This document shows, piece after piece, positions 8,437 through 17,520 of a stretch of 64,000 nt of DNA. Source of the DNA: Holophagales bacterium. Lineage in GTDB: Bacteria; Acidobacteriota; Thermoanaerobaculia; UBA5066. The first letter of the stretch is position 1, and each line of letters begins with the position of its first letter. Below the pieces are notes generated by a model. The model made no database searches. It was given only the letters and a program-made list of their open reading frames with translations, and was not told the origin of the DNA. The DNA lies in the NCBI GenBank assembly GCA_016714815.1, contig JADKBZ010000010.1:124001-188000 (forward strand). Reading direction: 5' to 3'. Both the position numbers and the translations under genes were made by a program.

Positions 8437-10068
8437 ATGAGCGAAGGAGAGAGCGGGTTCCCTCCGTTGGTCCTGGCCGGGATGCACCGTTCCGGAACGT
8501 CCTTCCTCGCGTCGCAGCTCGCTTCGCTCGGAGTCGACATGGGGTCGGCCTTTCCGGACCCCGACAGGAACAACCGGCCCGGCTACTTCGAGGACGGCAG
8601 GTTCCTCGAGCTCAACCGGCGCATGCTCGCCGCGGCGTGCCCGGCCGACGACGGGGGCCATCCCGACTGGGGCTGGACCGAGCGCGGCCTCTGCGACGGA
8701 GGGGGGCTGGAGCCCTTTCGCGACGAGGCGCGCTCGCTCGTCCTCGCGGCCGGCCGGCGGGAGACTCCCTGGGGCTGGAAAGACCCGAGGACGACCGTCC
8801 TGCTCGACTTCTGGCGGTCGGTCGTCCCCCAGGCCCGGTTCCTGCTCGTCTACCGCACCCCCTGGGAGGTGGCCGACTCGCTGCAGCGGCTCGGCGCTCC
8901 CGTCTTCTCCGGAAACCCCCGCTTCGGAGAACGGATCTGGCTCGCCTACAACGCGGCGCTCCTGAGCTTTCACCGGGCGAACCGGGCGCGGTCCGTCCTG
9001 GCGAGCACGAACCGCCTGATGGAAAGCCCCGACCTTCTCGCCGGGCTCGTGGGCGACCGGCTCGGCCTCCGGCTCGAGAAGCCCGCGTCCCCACCCCGCA
9101 GGGAGCCCGATCTTTTCGCGACCTGGCCTGCCGGCGACCCGATCGAACGCCTGCACGCTCTCGCGTGGCCCGACGCCACCGCGCTGCTCGGCGACCTCGA
9201 CGCGGCCGCCGACCTCCCCTCGCTCCTGCAGGCGCCCCGGGCGCCTCGCGGACGAAGGCTCTCGTCCGGCGCTTCCGCAGAGCCGTCCGTCGACACCACC
9301 ATCGTGACGCCGGTTCACGACGATGGCGCCTTCCTCGTGGAGGCCCTCGCCAGCGCCGAGCGGACGAGCGAGCCCGGTACGGAGCTGATCCTCGTCGACG
9401 ACGGCTCGACCGAGCCCTTCACCGTCGCGTTCCTCTCCCGGCTCGAGGACGAGGGGTACCGAGTGATCCGCCAGCCGAACCGCGGGCTCTCCAGCGCGCG
9501 CAACACCGGCATCCGGAATGCGCACGGGCGCTTCCTCCTCACGCTCGACGCCGACAACAGGATCCGCGAGGGGTACCTCCGGCGCGCCACCCGGCAGCTC
9601 GAGGCGGACCCGGGGCTCGGCGTGGTCTACGGCGACCGGTACGAGTTCGGCCTGCGCACGGGAACCGTTCCCGTCCCGGACTTCCACTACGGCGCCATCC
9701 TGAAGGCCAACTGCATCGACGCCTGCGCCGTTTTCCGCAAGTCGGTCTGGCTCTCCGCTGGCGGCTTCGACGAGACGCTTCCGGCGCTCGAGGACTGGGA
9801 TTTCTGGCTCAGCGCCGCGGACGCCGGGTGGCGATTCCACCACCTCCCGGCGACGCTGTTCGACTACCGGGTCAGGCCGGGAGGCCTCTCGGACTGGTTG
9901 CACACGGGAAGCCGGACGGAGGAGCTGACGGCCCGGATCCAGGCGAGACACCGCGGCCGCTGGCCGTGGCGCCTCGTTCCGCGCGGCCTTCGCCGCCGGC
10001 TCTTCTCGACGGCAGGCGCCGCGCCGTGGGCAGCGCCCAGCCCGCCGGTCCGCGGGGCCGCTTCGTGA
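8437..10068 (+). CDS. Sulfotransferase / family 2 glycosyltransferase fusion
   Basis: I chose ATG 8437 (543 residues) because the sulfotransferase P-loop LAGMHRSGTSFLASQL starts 11 residues later and GGAGG lies upstream; GTG 8401 is an alternative. Residues 1-270 form a sulfotransferase domain with the 3'-phosphate region FLLVYRTPWEVADSL. Residues 285-520 form a GT2 domain with TIVTPVHDDGAFL, the LILVDDGSTEPF nucleotide-sugar motif, and LTLDADNRI as the DxD-like metal site. The protein could build and sulfate a surface glycan. Its stop overlaps the GTG of a second sulfotransferase. Confidence 0.85.
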   Translation: MSEGESGFPPLVLAGMHRSGTSFLASQLASLGVDMGSAFPDPDRNNRPGYFEDGRFLELNRRMLAAACPADDGGHPDWGWTERGLCDGGGLEPFRDEARSLVLAAGRRETPWGWKDPRTTVLLDFWRSVVPQARFLLVYRTPWEVADSLQRLGAPVFSGNPRFGERIWLAYNAALLSFHRANRARSVLASTNRLMESPDLLAGLVGDRLGLRLEKPASPPRREPDLFATWPAGDPIERLHALAWPDATALLGDLDAAADLPSLLQAPRAPRGRRLSSGASAEPSVDTTIVTPVHDDGAFLVEALASAERTSEPGTELILVDDGSTEPFTVAFLSRLEDEGYRVIRQPNRGLSSARNTGIRNAHGRFLLTLDADNRIREGYLRRATRQLEADPGLGVVYGDRYEFGLRTGTVPVPDFHYGAILKANCIDACAVFRKSVWLSAGGFDETLPALEDWDFWLSAADAGWRFHHLPATLFDYRVRPGGLSDWLHTGSRTEELTARIQARHRGRWPWRLVPRGLRRRLFSTAGAAPWAAPSPPVRGAAS

Positions 10069-10841
10069 ACGCGCCGTCCTTCCTGATTCTCGGCACGATG
10101 AAGGGAGGCACGACCTCCCTTTTCGACCACCTGGCCCGCCACCCGTCCGTCACGCCGCCGGTCACCAAAGAGATCCACTTCTTCGACCTGGGCTTCCGCA
10201 GGGGCGTTGAGTGGTACGCCACCCAGCTTCGCGCCGCGGACCGCTCTGCCCAGAGCCCCTTCACCGGAGAGGCCACGCCGTATTACCTCTTCCACCCCGC
10301 GGCGCCGCGGCGCGTCGCGGAGACGTGCCCTCTCGCGCGCCTCATCGTCCTTCTGCGGGAGCCCGTCGCCCGGGCGTTCTCCCACTACCACCACGCGGTC
10401 CGGCACGGCTTCGAGGTCCTCGCTCCCGAGCCCGCCTTCGCGGCCGAGGAGGAGCGGATCGGCCTCCAGCGACGACTTCTCCTGGAGGGCGCCATCGAGG
10501 ACGCGCCGGCCTTCCAGCACCTGAGCTACCAGGCCCGCGGTCGCTACGCCGAGCAGCTCGAGGCCTGGCTGGAACGCTTCCCTCCCCGCCAGATCCTCGT
10601 CCTTCAGAGCGAGCGGCTCTTCCGGCACCCCGCCGAGGCCTGCCGCCAGGCGCGCGCCTTCGTCGGCCTCCCGGACTTCGAGGCGCCTCCCGTCGGGAAG
10701 CTCAACGCGGGGGCCCACCCTCCTCCACCCCATCGGCTCGCGGAGGCGCTCCGAAAGGAGTTCGAGCCCGCAAACGACCGCCTCGCCAGACTCCTGAAGG
10801 CGCAATGGAACCAGGAGCTCGACTTCTCTCTCTGGGGCTGA
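10065..10841 (+). CDS. Sulfotransferase domain protein
   Basis: Read from GTG 10065, which overlaps the fusion gene's TGA (GTGA), the product is 258 residues. It opens with ILGTMKGGTTSLFDHLARHP, the PAPS 5'-phosphosulfate loop, and KEIHFFD, which is typical of heparan-sulfate-type sulfotransferases. LIVLLREPVARAFSHYHH is the 3'-phosphate site. GTG 10026 is a longer in-frame alternative. It probably acts with the upstream sulfotransferase/GT2 protein on the same carbohydrate; this is inferred from translational coupling. Confidence 0.85.
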   Translation: MNAPSFLILGTMKGGTTSLFDHLARHPSVTPPVTKEIHFFDLGFRRGVEWYATQLRAADRSAQSPFTGEATPYYLFHPAAPRRVAETCPLARLIVLLREPVARAFSHYHHAVRHGFEVLAPEPAFAAEEERIGLQRRLLLEGAIEDAPAFQHLSYQARGRYAEQLEAWLERFPPRQILVLQSERLFRHPAEACRQARAFVGLPDFEAPPVGKLNAGAHPPPPHRLAEALRKEFEPANDRLARLLKAQWNQELDFSLWG

Positions 10842-10922
10842 CCCCGGGGCCGAGCGCACCCACCGTTTCGGCTCGCACCCGGAGAGGTCGGCACCGAGGG
10901 AGCAGTGAAGACCAACTCTCTC

Positions 10923-11453
10923 CTAAAGCTTCGGCCGTCCCGGCCCGGGAATCGCCCCGATCTCCAGGAACATCGGAGTCGGCTCCGGCCGGTCGCCGAG
11001 CTGGCCGGCTTCGACGTCGAGCGCTTCGAATCCATATCGCTCGTAGAACGGCAGGGCATCTTCCTTCGCGTCCACGACGACGCCGACGCACCCGAGCCGA
11101 CCGGCCATCTCGCGAGCAAGCAGGAAGGAATGACGAAGGAGCGCGGAACCTATCCCCTGGCCTTTCGCTTCCTCGTCCACCGCGAGGCGCGCGAGCCGCA
11201 GAACCGGAAGCGGGTAGGCCGGGAGTCTCTTTCGCGCCGCCGGAGACACGCTCGCCAACTCGATCGACGCGGCCGCGACGGTCACGAAGCCCAGGATCGA
11301 GTCGCCGTCCACCGCGACGTACGTCACGCCGACGTAGTGACGAAACTGATTCTGGCCAGCGAACCGCCGAAAGAACCGGTCGAGGTCGATGTTCCCCGAC
11401 CGGAACGCCGAGCGGTCATCCTCTGGTACGAGTGCCCGAATGAGGAGCGCCAC
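10923..11453 (-). CDS. GNAT-type toxin of a TacAT-like toxin-antitoxin pair
   Basis: The 176-residue protein is a GNAT acetyltransferase with the CoA loop LAVDEEAKGQGIGSALLR near residues 87-104 and a late VVDAKEDALPFYERYGF strand. The family resembles TacT/AtaT toxins, which acetylate aminoacyl-tRNA and stop translation. The gene lies six bases downstream of an RHH protein whose promoter holds a perfect inverted repeat. That arrangement, antitoxin first, is the usual TA order. Toxicity is inferred from family and context, not shown. Confidence 0.8.
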   Translation of the reverse strand: MALLIRALVPEDDRSAFRSGNIDLDRFFRRFAGQNQFRHYVGVTYVAVDGDSILGFVTVAAASIELASVSPAARKRLPAYPLPVLRLARLAVDEEAKGQGIGSALLRHSFLLAREMAGRLGCVGVVVDAKEDALPFYERYGFEALDVEAGQLGDRPEPTPMFLEIGAIPGPGRPKL

Positions 11454-11459
11454 GACGCG

Positions 11460-11735
11460 TCAGCCCCGAGAGCTCCCCTTCATCAGCTTTCTCATGGCGG
11501 GAGTCGGCCGACGCGGGCGTTCGACACGCCCGACGATCCTCGCCAGCGAAGCTTCGCTGACGACGAGCCGGACCGGGACGAGGAGGTCCTCCGGAACCTC
11601 GCGGAGCGCCTGGAGGTGGTGGAGGATCGCGTCTTCGATGACGAAGCCCTTCTTGAGGCCTCGGGCTTCGGCAAAGCGTTCGAGCGCGGACTTCGTCGCC
11701 TCGGAGATGTGGGCTGAGATCTGAACGGTGGACAC
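11460..11735 (-). CDS. Ribbon-helix-helix antitoxin of the GNAT toxin
   Basis: A 91-residue protein. It starts MSTVQISAHISEATKSALER, a DNA-binding beta strand and first helix of an RHH fold, followed by GLKKGFVIEDAILHHLQAL. The C-terminal half is basic and proline-containing, as expected for the segment that binds and blocks the toxin. It precedes the GNAT toxin by six bases. The operator-like repeat at 11744-11761 ends nine bases upstream of its ATG, so autoregulation is likely. Confidence 0.8.
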   Translation of the reverse strand: MSTVQISAHISEATKSALERFAEARGLKKGFVIEDAILHHLQALREVPEDLLVPVRLVVSEASLARIVGRVERPRRPTPAMRKLMKGSSRG

Positions 11736-11743
11736 GGCGTCGC

Positions 11744-11761
11744 CTCTACATAAATGTAGAG
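11744..11761 (-). promoter_or_regulatory. Perfect inverted repeat, probable antitoxin operator
   Basis: An 8-bp arm CTCTACAT pairs exactly with ATGTAGAG across a 2-base centre. It ends nine bases before the antitoxin ATG (complement of 11735). Its AT-rich core differs from the surrounding GC-rich DNA and includes a TATGTA/TACATT -10-like element on the minus strand. RHH antitoxins bind such palindromes at their own promoter. Confidence 0.65.
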
Positions 11762-11816
11762 ACTCGGCTCCCCGGAGTCAACTTACCGGGCCCGACTGCG
11801 CCGAAGGGGGGAGCCG

Positions 11817-13034
11817 TCAGAGGTAGAGGTCGCGATACTCCGCCAGGAGCGGGGCGAACTGGCCCGGCACGAGGACGTGGTGGTTCCCCAGCGGTTTCTC
11901 GAGGAAGTAGCTCACCGGCCGGGCGAGCTCGACCAGGTACTGGGTCCGGCAGCGCTCTTCCGACTTGCCGTCCTCGAGGATCCGGCCGTCGCTGACGAAG
12001 AGCTCGGTCAGCCCCGGCCCCCCCAGGCGGGCGAGCGTCACGTCCTTCTCGCGGCTCGCCCCCTGGATCGCCACCCCGAGCCCCGACTCGAAGTGGGAGC
12101 GGAGCGTGTAGCCGGAGACGAGCCGCCGGGCGATGGTGCAGTGGGCCAGCCAGACCGCGTTGCGCTCCGCCACCACCTGCTGGGGATTGGCCATGAACGG
12201 GACCGCCCCGGTGAGCGCGTGCATCCACATCATCGTCAGCGTGGCCGGGACGTCCCCCTCGCAACCGGCCATTTGGCCATCGTCGATCAACTGCGACAGC
12301 GCCATGCACCCCGTCGTCGCGAGGCTCGTGACGAGGTCGAAGCAGCGCACCGTGCATCCGCCGAGCGCATGCTCCCGGCCGATCTCCTTCAGCGCGGTGT
12401 AGACCCGTCCGGCCGCGGCGAGATCGGTGTCGTTCGGCTCGACGCAGCCTCTCGCCAGGCCCTTCCACTCCTGCACGACGTCCGCCGAATCGCCGGGGCG
12501 CGCCCCCTTCACGCGCTCGAGGAGCTCGTCGCTCCCGACGTCCACGATCCGGATCCCCCAGCGCTCCTCCACTTCCTTCTCGTCGGGCAGGCTCGCGACG
12601 AGCCACTCGGAAGGAACGCCGATCCGGCCGAGGCGCACGCCGTCGAGCGCCTGGCGCGTCTTCATGAGCGCGAGAGTCCGCTGAAGCTCGGCCCCGTCTT
12701 CCGGGACGTCGCCCAGAAAGACGATCTTGCCTCGCCGGTTCATCTGCCTCACCCGGGCCAGGATCTCGAGCGCCGCGGGGAAGGAGTTGTGGGTCGGGTG
12801 GGCGAGGAGGACGACCGGGCCACGAAGGCGCGAGAGCTGCGACAGCGCGAGCCCTTCCGTCCCTCCGGTGAGGATCAGCAGCATCCGGAGCGCGCCGGGA
12901 TCCGCCTCCGGATCGCCCGACTCGATCTCGACCGGGATGCCGAGCCCGCGAATCCGGTCGAGGAGCCTACCGGTCAGGGCTGCGACGGATTCGGGGCTGT
13001 TGAGGGGCGAGGCGAGGGGAACGATTCGGAGCAT
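11817..13034 (-). CDS. L-fucose/L-arabinose isomerase-like protein
   Basis: A 405-residue cytoplasmic protein with the layout of the FucI-like superfamily. The Rossmann-like N-terminal part has LLILTGGTEGLALSQL and a PVVLLAHPTHNSFPAALE segment. The C-terminal part has GCMALSQLIDDGQMAGCEGD, where acidic residues could bind the metal, and GNHHVLVPGQF. The true fucose isomerases are about 590 residues, so this belongs to a shorter relative of uncertain substrate. It is divergent from the kinase gene at 13162 and has no sugar-pathway neighbours. Confidence 0.65.
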   Translation of the reverse strand: MLRIVPLASPLNSPESVAALTGRLLDRIRGLGIPVEIESGDPEADPGALRMLLILTGGTEGLALSQLSRLRGPVVLLAHPTHNSFPAALEILARVRQMNRRGKIVFLGDVPEDGAELQRTLALMKTRQALDGVRLGRIGVPSEWLVASLPDEKEVEERWGIRIVDVGSDELLERVKGARPGDSADVVQEWKGLARGCVEPNDTDLAAAGRVYTALKEIGREHALGGCTVRCFDLVTSLATTGCMALSQLIDDGQMAGCEGDVPATLTMMWMHALTGAVPFMANPQQVVAERNAVWLAHCTIARRLVSGYTLRSHFESGLGVAIQGASREKDVTLARLGGPGLTELFVSDGRILEDGKSEERCRTQYLVELARPVSYFLEKPLGNHHVLVPGQFAPLLAEYRDLYL

Positions 13035-13120
13035 CGGCTCCCTCCAGTGGGGCGACAGGATACCGGGCGCCCTCGGGGAAGGGAGCCTCCGTTAACTCTT
13101 CTCGAGCCGAAGGTGTTCTG

Positions 13121-13149
13121 TTGCACGATCCGGCGCCCGGCAATAGGAT
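13121..13149 (+). promoter_or_regulatory. Candidate sigma-70-type promoter for the TPR kinase
   Basis: TTGCAC at 13121-13126 and TAGGAT at 13144-13149 are separated by 17 bases. Transcription would start about six bases before the GTG at 13162, so the message would be nearly leaderless. This fits the lack of a clear Shine-Dalgarno before that GTG. Confidence 0.45.
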
Positions 13150-13161
13150 GCTGCAAGAGCC

Positions 13162-15855
13162 GTGGACGAACACGACCTCGTCGGGAGCCGGTTCGGGCAC
13201 CTGCGCGTCGTCGGTTTTGTCGGGGCTGGCGGAATGGGGTCCGTCTACCTCGGCTACGACGAAAAGCTGCAGCGGCGGGTGGCACTGAAAGCCATCGGGG
13301 AGGCGCACCTCGACCCGGGTCGAAGGGCGCGATTCCTGCGCGAGGCCCGCGTCCTCTCGCAGCTGAAACACCCGAACATCTGTGAGATCCACGACTACCT
13401 CGAGACGCCGGAGCGCGACTTCCTCGTTCTCGAGCTGATCGACGGAAAGACGCTCGGGCAGGCGATCCGCGAGGGCCTCGACGGCGCCACGAAGATGCGC
13501 CTCGCCGAACAGATCGTCGGCGTCCTGGTCGCGGCGCACGCCCAGGGAATCGTCCACCGCGACCTGAAGCCCTCGAACGTGATGGTCACGACGAGCGGGG
13601 CTGCCAAGGTTCTCGACTTCGGCCTCGCGCGGACGCTCCACGCGGAGCTTCCCACCGTCGATCTCCGAGGCCTCGCGTCCGCTCGACCGCCCCTCGACGG
13701 CCTTCCGGCGGACCCGGAAGCGACGAATCCCGCCAGTGCGGCCCCCCCTCTCGCCGGGGAGTCCGATTCCGCCCTCCGTACGCGGCTCGGATCGCTCGTC
13801 GGCACGCTCGGCTACATGAGCCCGGAGCAGGCGCGCGGGGACCCGGTCATGCCGGCCAGCGACATCTACTCCTGCGGCCTCCTGCTCCAGGAGCTCTTCA
13901 CGGGGACGCCGCCGTTCGAGCCCGGGCTGGACGTCGCGGCCCTGCTCGTCCGCGCGGAACGAGCCGACAGCCTGCCGATCAGCGGTCTGAATCCGGAGCT
14001 GACCGCCCTTCTCAACCGGATGAAGTCAGCGGAGCCGGGGGTCCGGCCGTCGGCGCTCGACACGGCCGAGAGATTGAGGTGGATAAGGGAGCTGCCTCGC
14101 CGGAGGCTGACGAGGATCGCCGCCTCCTGTGCGACCGCGCTCGTCGCGCTCGTGGCGATCGGAACGACGTACCAGGCGCACCGCATCCGCCAGGAGGCGA
14201 ACAGGGCGAACCGCGAGGCCGTGACGGCGCAGCGCGTCTCCGGGTTTCTCGTGGACCTCTTCAGGATCTCCGAGCCCGGCGAGAGCCGCGGGAGCAAGGT
14301 GACCGCCCGCGAGCTGCTCGACAAGGCGAGCAGGGAGATCGAGGGAGGGCTCGGGGAGGAGCCAGCACTTCAGGGGACCCTTCTCCATACGATGGCGAGC
14401 GCGTACGCCGAGCTCGGTCTCCACGCGGAGGCGCTGAGGCTGGGGGAGAAGGCCCTCGCCCGGTTCCGCGCGGCGACGCCCCCCGACGAGACGGCAATCG
14501 GAAAGTCGTTGGCGCTGATGGCGGTCATCCACCGGCGACTGGGGCAGTACGAGAAGGCCGAGCCGCTCTACCGCCAGGCTCTCGCCACGCAGGAGAAGGC
14601 TCTCGGCCCGGACCACGAAGACGTAGGAACGACGCTCGACAGCTTCGGCGTCTTCCAGCAGGGGATGGCGAAGTACGCCGAGGCGGAAGGTCTCCACCAG
14701 CGGGCGCTGGCCATCCTCGAGAAGACGTCGGGACCGCGAAGCCGGGACGTGGCGACCGCCTTGACCAACCTCGCCAACGTCTACAACTCGCTCGGGAAGT
14801 ACGACCAGGCCGAGGGTTTCCAGCGCCGGGCCCTCGAGATCCAGGAGAGCCTCCTCGGCCCCGACCACCCCGACGTCGCCTTCGGCCTGAACAACCTCGC
14901 CGCCCTCTACTTCAATATGGACCGGTACGAGCAGGCGGAAGAGCTCTTCCAGCGTGTTCTGGGCCTCCTGGAGAAGGCGCAGGGCCCGGACCATCCCGAC
15001 CTCGGGACCGCCCTGAACAATCTCGCCAACACCGCCCAGGCCCGGGGCGACTACCGGACGGCCGAGTCCTCGCTCCTCAGAGCCGCCGGAATCCACGAGA
15101 AGGCCGACGGGCCCGGGCACCCGAACGTCTCCGTGGATCTGTCGAACCTCTCGACCGTCTACCGCGACCTGGGGCGCTACGCCGAGGCGGAGGCCCTCCA
15201 GCGCCGCGCGCTCGAGGCCGACCGGACGTCGTTCGGAGCCGATCACCCCAACGTCGCATTCGACCTCCACCAGCTCGCGACCGTGCTGCGCGAGTCGGGC
15301 CGTCCCGCAGAGGCCGAGCCGATGCAGCGTCGCGCGGTCGCGATTCTGGAGAAGGCGATCGGGCCCGAGCACCCGACCTTCGCCGTCGCCCTGATGGTGC
15401 TCGCCGACATCTGCCGGGCCGAGGGCCGGCGCGACGAGGCCGAGACCGTGTACGCCCGGGCGCTGGGAATCTCGGAGAAGGCGATCGGGCCCGAGAGCGC
15501 CGGCGCCCTGGACCTGCGACTCCGGCTCGCCGCGCTGCACCAGGAGACGGGGCGAGGCGCGGACGCCGCTCCGGTGCTTCTCCGGGCGCTGGAAGCCTGT
15601 ACGAAGGCCGCCACCTCCGGCGACGCCACACCCGTCCAGGGCGTCCGGCACGCGACCGCGCTTCTCCTTCTCGGAAGGGATGCCGAGGCGCGCCCGATTG
15701 CCGGGCGGGTCTTTGCAACCGGTTACCGGCGGCAGCCGTTCGTCGAGCTGTGCGGGAAGCACCGAATCGAGCCGCCCCCAGCCGATCCCAATGACGCTTC
15801 TTCGCGCTCGTCCTCTCGGCGCAGAAGCGGATGCCCCGAAGAGGCGGACGCTTAG
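13162..15855 (+). CDS. Membrane Ser/Thr protein kinase with C-terminal TPR array
   Basis: The 897-residue protein starts at GTG 13162. The Pkn2-type kinase domain has glycine loop VGAGGMGSVY (19-29), catalytic lysine VALK (K43), HRDLKPSN (D134) and DFG (152-154). A SxEQARG-like GYMSPEQARGD segment completes the lobe. A single membrane segment lies near residues 318-337. The extracytoplasmic part carries about ten 42-residue TPRs of the kinesin-light-chain type (YEKAEPLYRQAL, YAEAEGLHQRAL and so on). Such kinases probably sense or scaffold partners through the TPRs. The FGE-like secreted protein follows by ten bases and could be its operon mate. Confidence 0.93.
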   Translation: MDEHDLVGSRFGHLRVVGFVGAGGMGSVYLGYDEKLQRRVALKAIGEAHLDPGRRARFLREARVLSQLKHPNICEIHDYLETPERDFLVLELIDGKTLGQAIREGLDGATKMRLAEQIVGVLVAAHAQGIVHRDLKPSNVMVTTSGAAKVLDFGLARTLHAELPTVDLRGLASARPPLDGLPADPEATNPASAAPPLAGESDSALRTRLGSLVGTLGYMSPEQARGDPVMPASDIYSCGLLLQELFTGTPPFEPGLDVAALLVRAERADSLPISGLNPELTALLNRMKSAEPGVRPSALDTAERLRWIRELPRRRLTRIAASCATALVALVAIGTTYQAHRIRQEANRANREAVTAQRVSGFLVDLFRISEPGESRGSKVTARELLDKASREIEGGLGEEPALQGTLLHTMASAYAELGLHAEALRLGEKALARFRAATPPDETAIGKSLALMAVIHRRLGQYEKAEPLYRQALATQEKALGPDHEDVGTTLDSFGVFQQGMAKYAEAEGLHQRALAILEKTSGPRSRDVATALTNLANVYNSLGKYDQAEGFQRRALEIQESLLGPDHPDVAFGLNNLAALYFNMDRYEQAEELFQRVLGLLEKAQGPDHPDLGTALNNLANTAQARGDYRTAESSLLRAAGIHEKADGPGHPNVSVDLSNLSTVYRDLGRYAEAEALQRRALEADRTSFGADHPNVAFDLHQLATVLRESGRPAEAEPMQRRAVAILEKAIGPEHPTFAVALMVLADICRAEGRRDEAETVYARALGISEKAIGPESAGALDLRLRLAALHQETGRGADAAPVLLRALEACTKAATSGDATPVQGVRHATALLLLGRDAEARPIAGRVFATGYRRQPFVELCGKHRIEPPPADPNDASSRSSSRRRSGCPEEADA

Positions 15856-15865
15856 GAGGAGTACG

Positions 15866-17467
15866 ATGAAACGGATCCCCCCGGTATGGCTCGCCGCCGT
15901 TCTGCTCGCTTCCTCGCTCCCTCCGTCCACCGCCGCCGGACAGGCCGGCAGCTGGATCATTCCCTCGACCGTCTTCCGGACGGGAACGAACGCCGCTGAG
16001 TTCCGCAGCGACGTCCGCATCCTGAACCTCGGCAGCGCCGTGGTCACCGTGACCGCGTCGTTCTACGACCAGGTCACGGGCCAGACCCTCTCGGCCGCGC
16101 CCTTCCAGATCACGGCCAGAAACCAGGCCTCCTTCGACAACATCCTGGCGTCGCTGTTCGGGAGGACCCTCGCTCAGGGCGCGTATGGGCCGATCCGGTT
16201 CCAGGCAACCGGGCCGATCGTGGTCTCCTCGGGAGTGAACAACGTGAACGCCTGCCTTTCGGGGGCGAAGTCCGGCATGTGGCTGCCGGGCATCGAGGAG
16301 GCGCAGGCCATGCTGGCGGGCGCCCTTGGCCAGCTCGCCGCCAGCAGCACGGCGTCGGGCGGCTACCGGACCAACGTGGTCTTCGTGAATCCGGGAAACG
16401 CGGCCGCCACCGTTCACGCGAAGGTGAGACGGGGCGGGGGATCCCTGCTCTCGGAGGGGACGATCGGGCCGCTCGGAGCGAACGGATTCCGCCAGGTGGC
16501 GCTCGACGACACGTCGGTGTTCCCGGGGGTCGCCGGGACGACCGATACCAACCTCTGGCTCGAGTTCACGAGCGACAAGCCCGTCCTGGCCTTTGCTTCC
16601 GTCATCAACAACGCCTCCGGCGACCCCTATGCGATCGTCGCAACGGCAGACCGGGGCACGAGCGCCCCGGCGACGGAGGAGATCACCGTGACGCTCCCCG
16701 GTGGCGTGCCGCTCGTCATGGTTCGTATCCCGGCGGGGACCTTCCTGATGGGCTCGCCCACGAGCGAACGGCTTCGCAACGCCGACGAGACGCAGCACAT
16801 GGTGACGCTGACGTCGGACTACTACATGGGCAAGTACGAGGTGACTCAGGCGCAGTGGCAGGCGGTCATGGGGACGACGCCGTGGGCGACCACCTGCGGG
16901 AACAACGGCGTCGGAGGGAGCTATCCGACCTACTGCGTGGACTGGCCCACGATTGTGGACGGCTATCTCGGGGGCCCAGGGTTCCTCCAGAAGCTGAATT
17001 CACACCTGACGGCGACCGGGCAGCCCGGCGCCGGGAAGTACCGGCTGCCGACGGAGGCGGAGTGGGAGAAGGCGGCGCGCGGAGGGACGACCACGCGCTT
17101 CTTCTTCGGAGACGCCCTGGACTGTCCCGACGCGTCGTGCCAGGCGTGCAGCACGGCGGACCCCTACCTCTGGTGGTGTGGCAATGCGTCCCCGCGCGCG
17201 ACACATTCCGTGGGGCTCAAGACGGCGAATCCCTTCGGCGTGTACGACATGGACGGGAACGTGTGGGAATGGTGCCAGGACATCTACGCGCAGTACCCGT
17301 CGACCCCCCAGACGAACCCGCAGGGCCCGTCTTCGGGCTCGATGCGCGTCGCCCGCGGCGGCAGCGCGGACGAATACCTCCGGTACTGTCGCTCCGCAAG
17401 TCGCAACTTCTACGCCCCAGCCTACGTCAACAAGTGGTTCGGATTCCGCCTCGCCCGGTCTCTCTGA
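15866..17467 (+). CDS. Secreted formylglycine-generating-enzyme-like (SUMF1) protein
   Basis: ATG 15866 follows a strong AGGAGGA ribosome site, giving 533 residues. A signal peptide (VWLAAVLLASSLPPSTAAG) precedes an N-terminal beta domain of about 230 residues, related to the repeats of the 4708 gene. From about residue 275 it has the FGE-sulfatase fold: MVRIPAGTFLMGSP, YYMGKYEVTQAQW, YRLPTEAEWEKAARGG, GVYDMDGNVWEWCQD and FGFRLARS. The Cys pair needed by true FGEs is not clearly placed. The family also includes structural, non-catalytic members, so a formylglycine activity is not certain. Confidence 0.85.
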   Translation: MKRIPPVWLAAVLLASSLPPSTAAGQAGSWIIPSTVFRTGTNAAEFRSDVRILNLGSAVVTVTASFYDQVTGQTLSAAPFQITARNQASFDNILASLFGRTLAQGAYGPIRFQATGPIVVSSGVNNVNACLSGAKSGMWLPGIEEAQAMLAGALGQLAASSTASGGYRTNVVFVNPGNAAATVHAKVRRGGGSLLSEGTIGPLGANGFRQVALDDTSVFPGVAGTTDTNLWLEFTSDKPVLAFASVINNASGDPYAIVATADRGTSAPATEEITVTLPGGVPLVMVRIPAGTFLMGSPTSERLRNADETQHMVTLTSDYYMGKYEVTQAQWQAVMGTTPWATTCGNNGVGGSYPTYCVDWPTIVDGYLGGPGFLQKLNSHLTATGQPGAGKYRLPTEAEWEKAARGGTTTRFFFGDALDCPDASCQACSTADPYLWWCGNASPRATHSVGLKTANPFGVYDMDGNVWEWCQDIYAQYPSTPQTNPQGPSSGSMRVARGGSADEYLRYCRSASRNFYAPAYVNKWFGFRLARSL

Positions 17468-17520
17468 ACGGCGCGGGAACGGAGGGAGCTCCCCGCTACC
17501 TCAGAAAGGATCCCCGCGAG

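Noticed and set aside
5247..10841. A 1864-residue open frame on the plus strand
   Set aside because: Only its last 258 residues (from 10065) are a real sulfotransferase. The rest is an Arg/Pro-rich shadow of the metallophosphoesterase and fusion genes.
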